Positions 45,811-47,279 of a DNA stretch of 47,279 nt are shown piece by piece. Source of the stretch: Spirochaetota bacterium (GTDB lineage Bacteria; Spirochaetota; Spirochaetia; SPDA01; JAJSAL01). The stretch covers positions 1-47,279 of the forward strand of contig JAJSAL010000104.1 of NCBI GenBank assembly GCA_024274705.1, written 5' to 3'. The notes under the pieces are model-generated. The model made no database searches. It was not told the origin of the DNA and worked only from the letters and a program-made list of their open reading frames with translations. Every line of letters begins with the position of its first letter. Within the stretch, counting starts at the first letter, position 1. The translations under genes were made by a program, and so were the position numbers.

Positions 45811-46926
45811 TTACCAGTTACCCCTAACTTCTACGTTTTTCCAGGTATCATTTAATTTAAAAGCCTCAGCATCAGCTTTTACTCTAGCTTTATCAAAGTC
45901 ATTTATCTCGGAAACCAATTCATTCGTTGCAACATCTTCAAATGCAAGTTTGTTTTTCGTCTGTCCTAAATCATAAATGATATCGAGATACGTATTCCAT
46001 GAATCTTTAGGAGACATGCCGTATCCACCCAGTTCCCTTTCGCTGCCTGTATATAACCAGTGCAGCTGTTGCAACGATTCAAGTGCAAGTTGCGGTTCCA
46101 TCTGCTCCCTAACCGCTGCAAACTTATCATAGGTAATTTGAGCTGCTGCACGAGGATTATGACGGGCGAATTCCACACCCATTGCGGATGCCTTAAAAAA
46201 ATTCACCAACCTTTTTCTCTTGTCCGGGTCCTCCAAATCTGATTTCCGAACGGCATAGCCATTTGAAGGCATTTTCGAATACTCAAAACCAACAAGATGT
46301 CTGAGACCAAGTCCTATTGCATCCCATTGTGCCCTTAATCCTTCCCATGATTGAGCAGCATCAGCCTCTCCAAGAGCCGCCAGCTGGCCCCAGTTACTAC
46401 CATAGATAAAATTTACGCTGTCAGGATCGATTCCCATTTCAACTAGTATAGGTATAGTAACGACCTCCCCGCCGGGGGCCCATATTGATATTGTTTTACC
46501 GGCTAAGTCTTCAACTTTATAAATATCACTATCTTCTCTTACGGAAAAATTAAAAACTTGATCCTTAATCATTTCAAAGGGCATGATTACTTCCATGCCT
46601 GTATCAACACTTGAAGTGAGAACTCCCGGTGATGGATACCCGACATCTGCCTTCCCTTCACTTACGAACTTTGTAGTTGCAAGTGCTTCATTAGGTCCAG
46701 GTTCCATTACAAGATCAATGCCCAGTTCCTCGAAATAACCCATCTCTTTTGCCACCCACAGGTTATAATCGTCCATAACCTCGAGAGTTCCCCTGGGAGA
46801 GATAAATGTCATGGTTACCAGATCTTTAGGTTTTGCCTCCTGTCCTCCGCCGGCAAAGAGTACTACATTGAAAAGAAGGAACAAGACCAGTGCAGTAGAA
46901 ATGAGCATTACAGATTTTTTCTGCAT
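45811..46926 (-). CDS. ABC transporter substrate-binding protein (SsuA/THI5-like)
   Basis: 371 residues. Periplasmic ligand binder of the importer. The signal peptide runs to about residue 25 (VLFLLFNVVLFAGGGQEA). The mature protein follows the NMT1/SsuA pattern: MGYFEELGIDLVMEPGPNEALATTKFVSEGKADVGYP, then DLAGKTISIW and the late AAAQITYDKF. The ligand-contacting residues are not assignable by eye, so the substrate (an amine, sulfonate, pyrimidine precursor or other) stays open. It has AGGAGG before the ATG and is the first gene after a near-consensus promoter, fitting high expression. Confidence 0.92.
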   Translation of the reverse strand: MQKKSVMLISTALVLFLLFNVVLFAGGGQEAKPKDLVTMTFISPRGTLEVMDDYNLWVAKEMGYFEELGIDLVMEPGPNEALATTKFVSEGKADVGYPSPGVLTSSVDTGMEVIMPFEMIKDQVFNFSVREDSDIYKVEDLAGKTISIWAPGGEVVTIPILVEMGIDPDSVNFIYGSNWGQLAALGEADAAQSWEGLRAQWDAIGLGLRHLVGFEYSKMPSNGYAVRKSDLEDPDKRKRLVNFFKASAMGVEFARHNPRAAAQITYDKFAAVREQMEPQLALESLQQLHWLYTGSERELGGYGMSPKDSWNTYLDIIYDLGQTKNKLAFEDVATNELVSEINDFDKARVKADAEAFKLNDTWKNVEVRGNW

Positions 46927-46947
46927 AATACACCTCCTGAAATATAT

Positions 46948-46964
46948 ACTAACGTACTGTTAGT
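46948..46964. promoter_or_regulatory. Inverted-repeat operator of the catabolic operon
   Basis: ACTAAC (46948-46953), 5-base spacer, GTTAGT (46959-46964): a perfect inverted repeat 8 bases downstream of the -10 box, over or just past the transcription start. The shape and position fit a TetR-family repressor site; no such regulator gene lies in the window. Confidence 0.6.
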
Positions 46965-46972
46965 TAGTGCCC

Positions 46973-47000
46973 ATTATACACCATTCCCGGTGGATGTCAA
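46973..47000 (-). promoter_or_regulatory. Strong promoter of the catabolic operon
   Basis: Perfect consensus -35 TTGACA (47000-46995) and -10 TATAAT (46978-46973) with a 16-base spacer on the minus strand, about 47 bases upstream of the binding-protein ATG. Confidence 0.85.
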
Positions 47001-47141
47001 GCAAATTGTATTTTTCACATACAGGGTACTTCAACCAACCCTTAGTGAGCTATCACTATAACAAGCCTTTCCGAACGAACATCCCCGCAATACAAGAGGA
47101 GTGAAACATTGGCAAATAATAGGGCAGAGACGGCAATCCTG

Positions 47142-47279
47142 CTACTTGGAACCCTCCGGGAACCAGTCGTTTCCGTCACCGAAGTACTCCATAAGCTCTA
47201 TCACGGCATTGTCTGCGTTCTGGTAGAACCCCACCCGCAGGAATCCCCCTACTTCAAATGGTTCGAGAAGGGTCTTCAT
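47142..47279 (-). CDS. Partial gene running off the window
   Basis: An open minus-strand frame enters from the right edge and ends at TAG (47144-47142). It encodes 45 residues ending LMEYFGDGNDWFPEGSK. The ATG at the very edge may be internal. No family recognised from this C-terminal scrap. Confidence 0.45.
   Translation of the reverse strand: MKTLLEPFEVGGFLRVGFYQNADNAVIELMEYFGDGNDWFPEGSK

Overview
The window looks like a chromosomal segment of a Gram-negative, probably spirochaete-type bacterium. This is inferred from the mix of genes: LolA-like carrier, RodZ-like protein, large surface lipoproteins, TPR-rich envelope proteins and receiver-type signalling. I could not run a taxonomic search, so the assignment is tentative. 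Most genes are housekeeping or envelope genes of moderate GC. The right end (about 42.3-47.0 kb) is visibly richer in A+T and carries an uptake and catabolic operon.

Layout. 0.1-8.3 kb (minus): an envelope operon with a beta-barrel/transglutaminase-like/TPR protein, a 1,863-residue lipoprotein of repeated Ig-like modules and a small lipoprotein whose signal-peptide codons double as a strong intrinsic terminator. 8.3-15.3 kb: a UPF0158-GNAT fusion, proS, eno (plus), acylphosphatase, two receiver proteins, recX, rpsI and rplM. 15.37-15.56 kb holds a tandem structured repeat with compensatory stem changes. 15.6-28.1 kb: small membrane proteins, a ferredoxin, a degenerate aminotransferase-like protein, a UvrD/PcrA helicase, rimO, a rodZ-like gene, a lolA-like gene, a TPR protein, a UVR-motif protein, an archaeal-type UMP kinase and a HAD phosphatase. 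28.3 kb: tRNA-Leu(CAA), then a receiver-PAS-histidine kinase hybrid.

30.65-35.0 kb (plus) is the most striking region. It is the wreck of an oxidative TCA-cycle operon. Gene ends of sdhA, sucD, sucA, sucB, lpd and gltA can be recognised in operon order, but each has been gutted by internal deletions, frameshifts or nonsense changes, and two remnants are chimeras joining the start of one gene to the end of the next (sdhA'-'sucD, sucB'-'lpd). Only the last gene, fumC, is intact, and its start still overlaps the stop codon of the gltA remnant. A broken cysQ follows. ftsH (plus), a PilZ gene and the right-hand catabolic operon complete the window.

The right-hand operon (46.9 to 38.7 kb, minus) reads: substrate-binding protein, ABC ATPase, permease, amidohydrolase-like TIM-barrel protein, Gfo/Idh/MocA oxidoreductase, M24-fold hydrolase lacking the usual metal ligands, M20 metallohydrolase. 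It starts at a near-consensus promoter with an inverted-repeat operator. It probably imports and dismantles an amide-containing small molecule that I cannot name.

Several genes (proS, the UMP kinase, the stand-alone receiver, the TPR protein, cysQ) have a promoter -10 box only 6-10 bases before the start codon and no Shine-Dalgarno sequence, which suggests leaderless mRNAs. Bases 1-86, 28092-28261, 45544-45758 and 47001-47141 contain nothing I can support as a gene.
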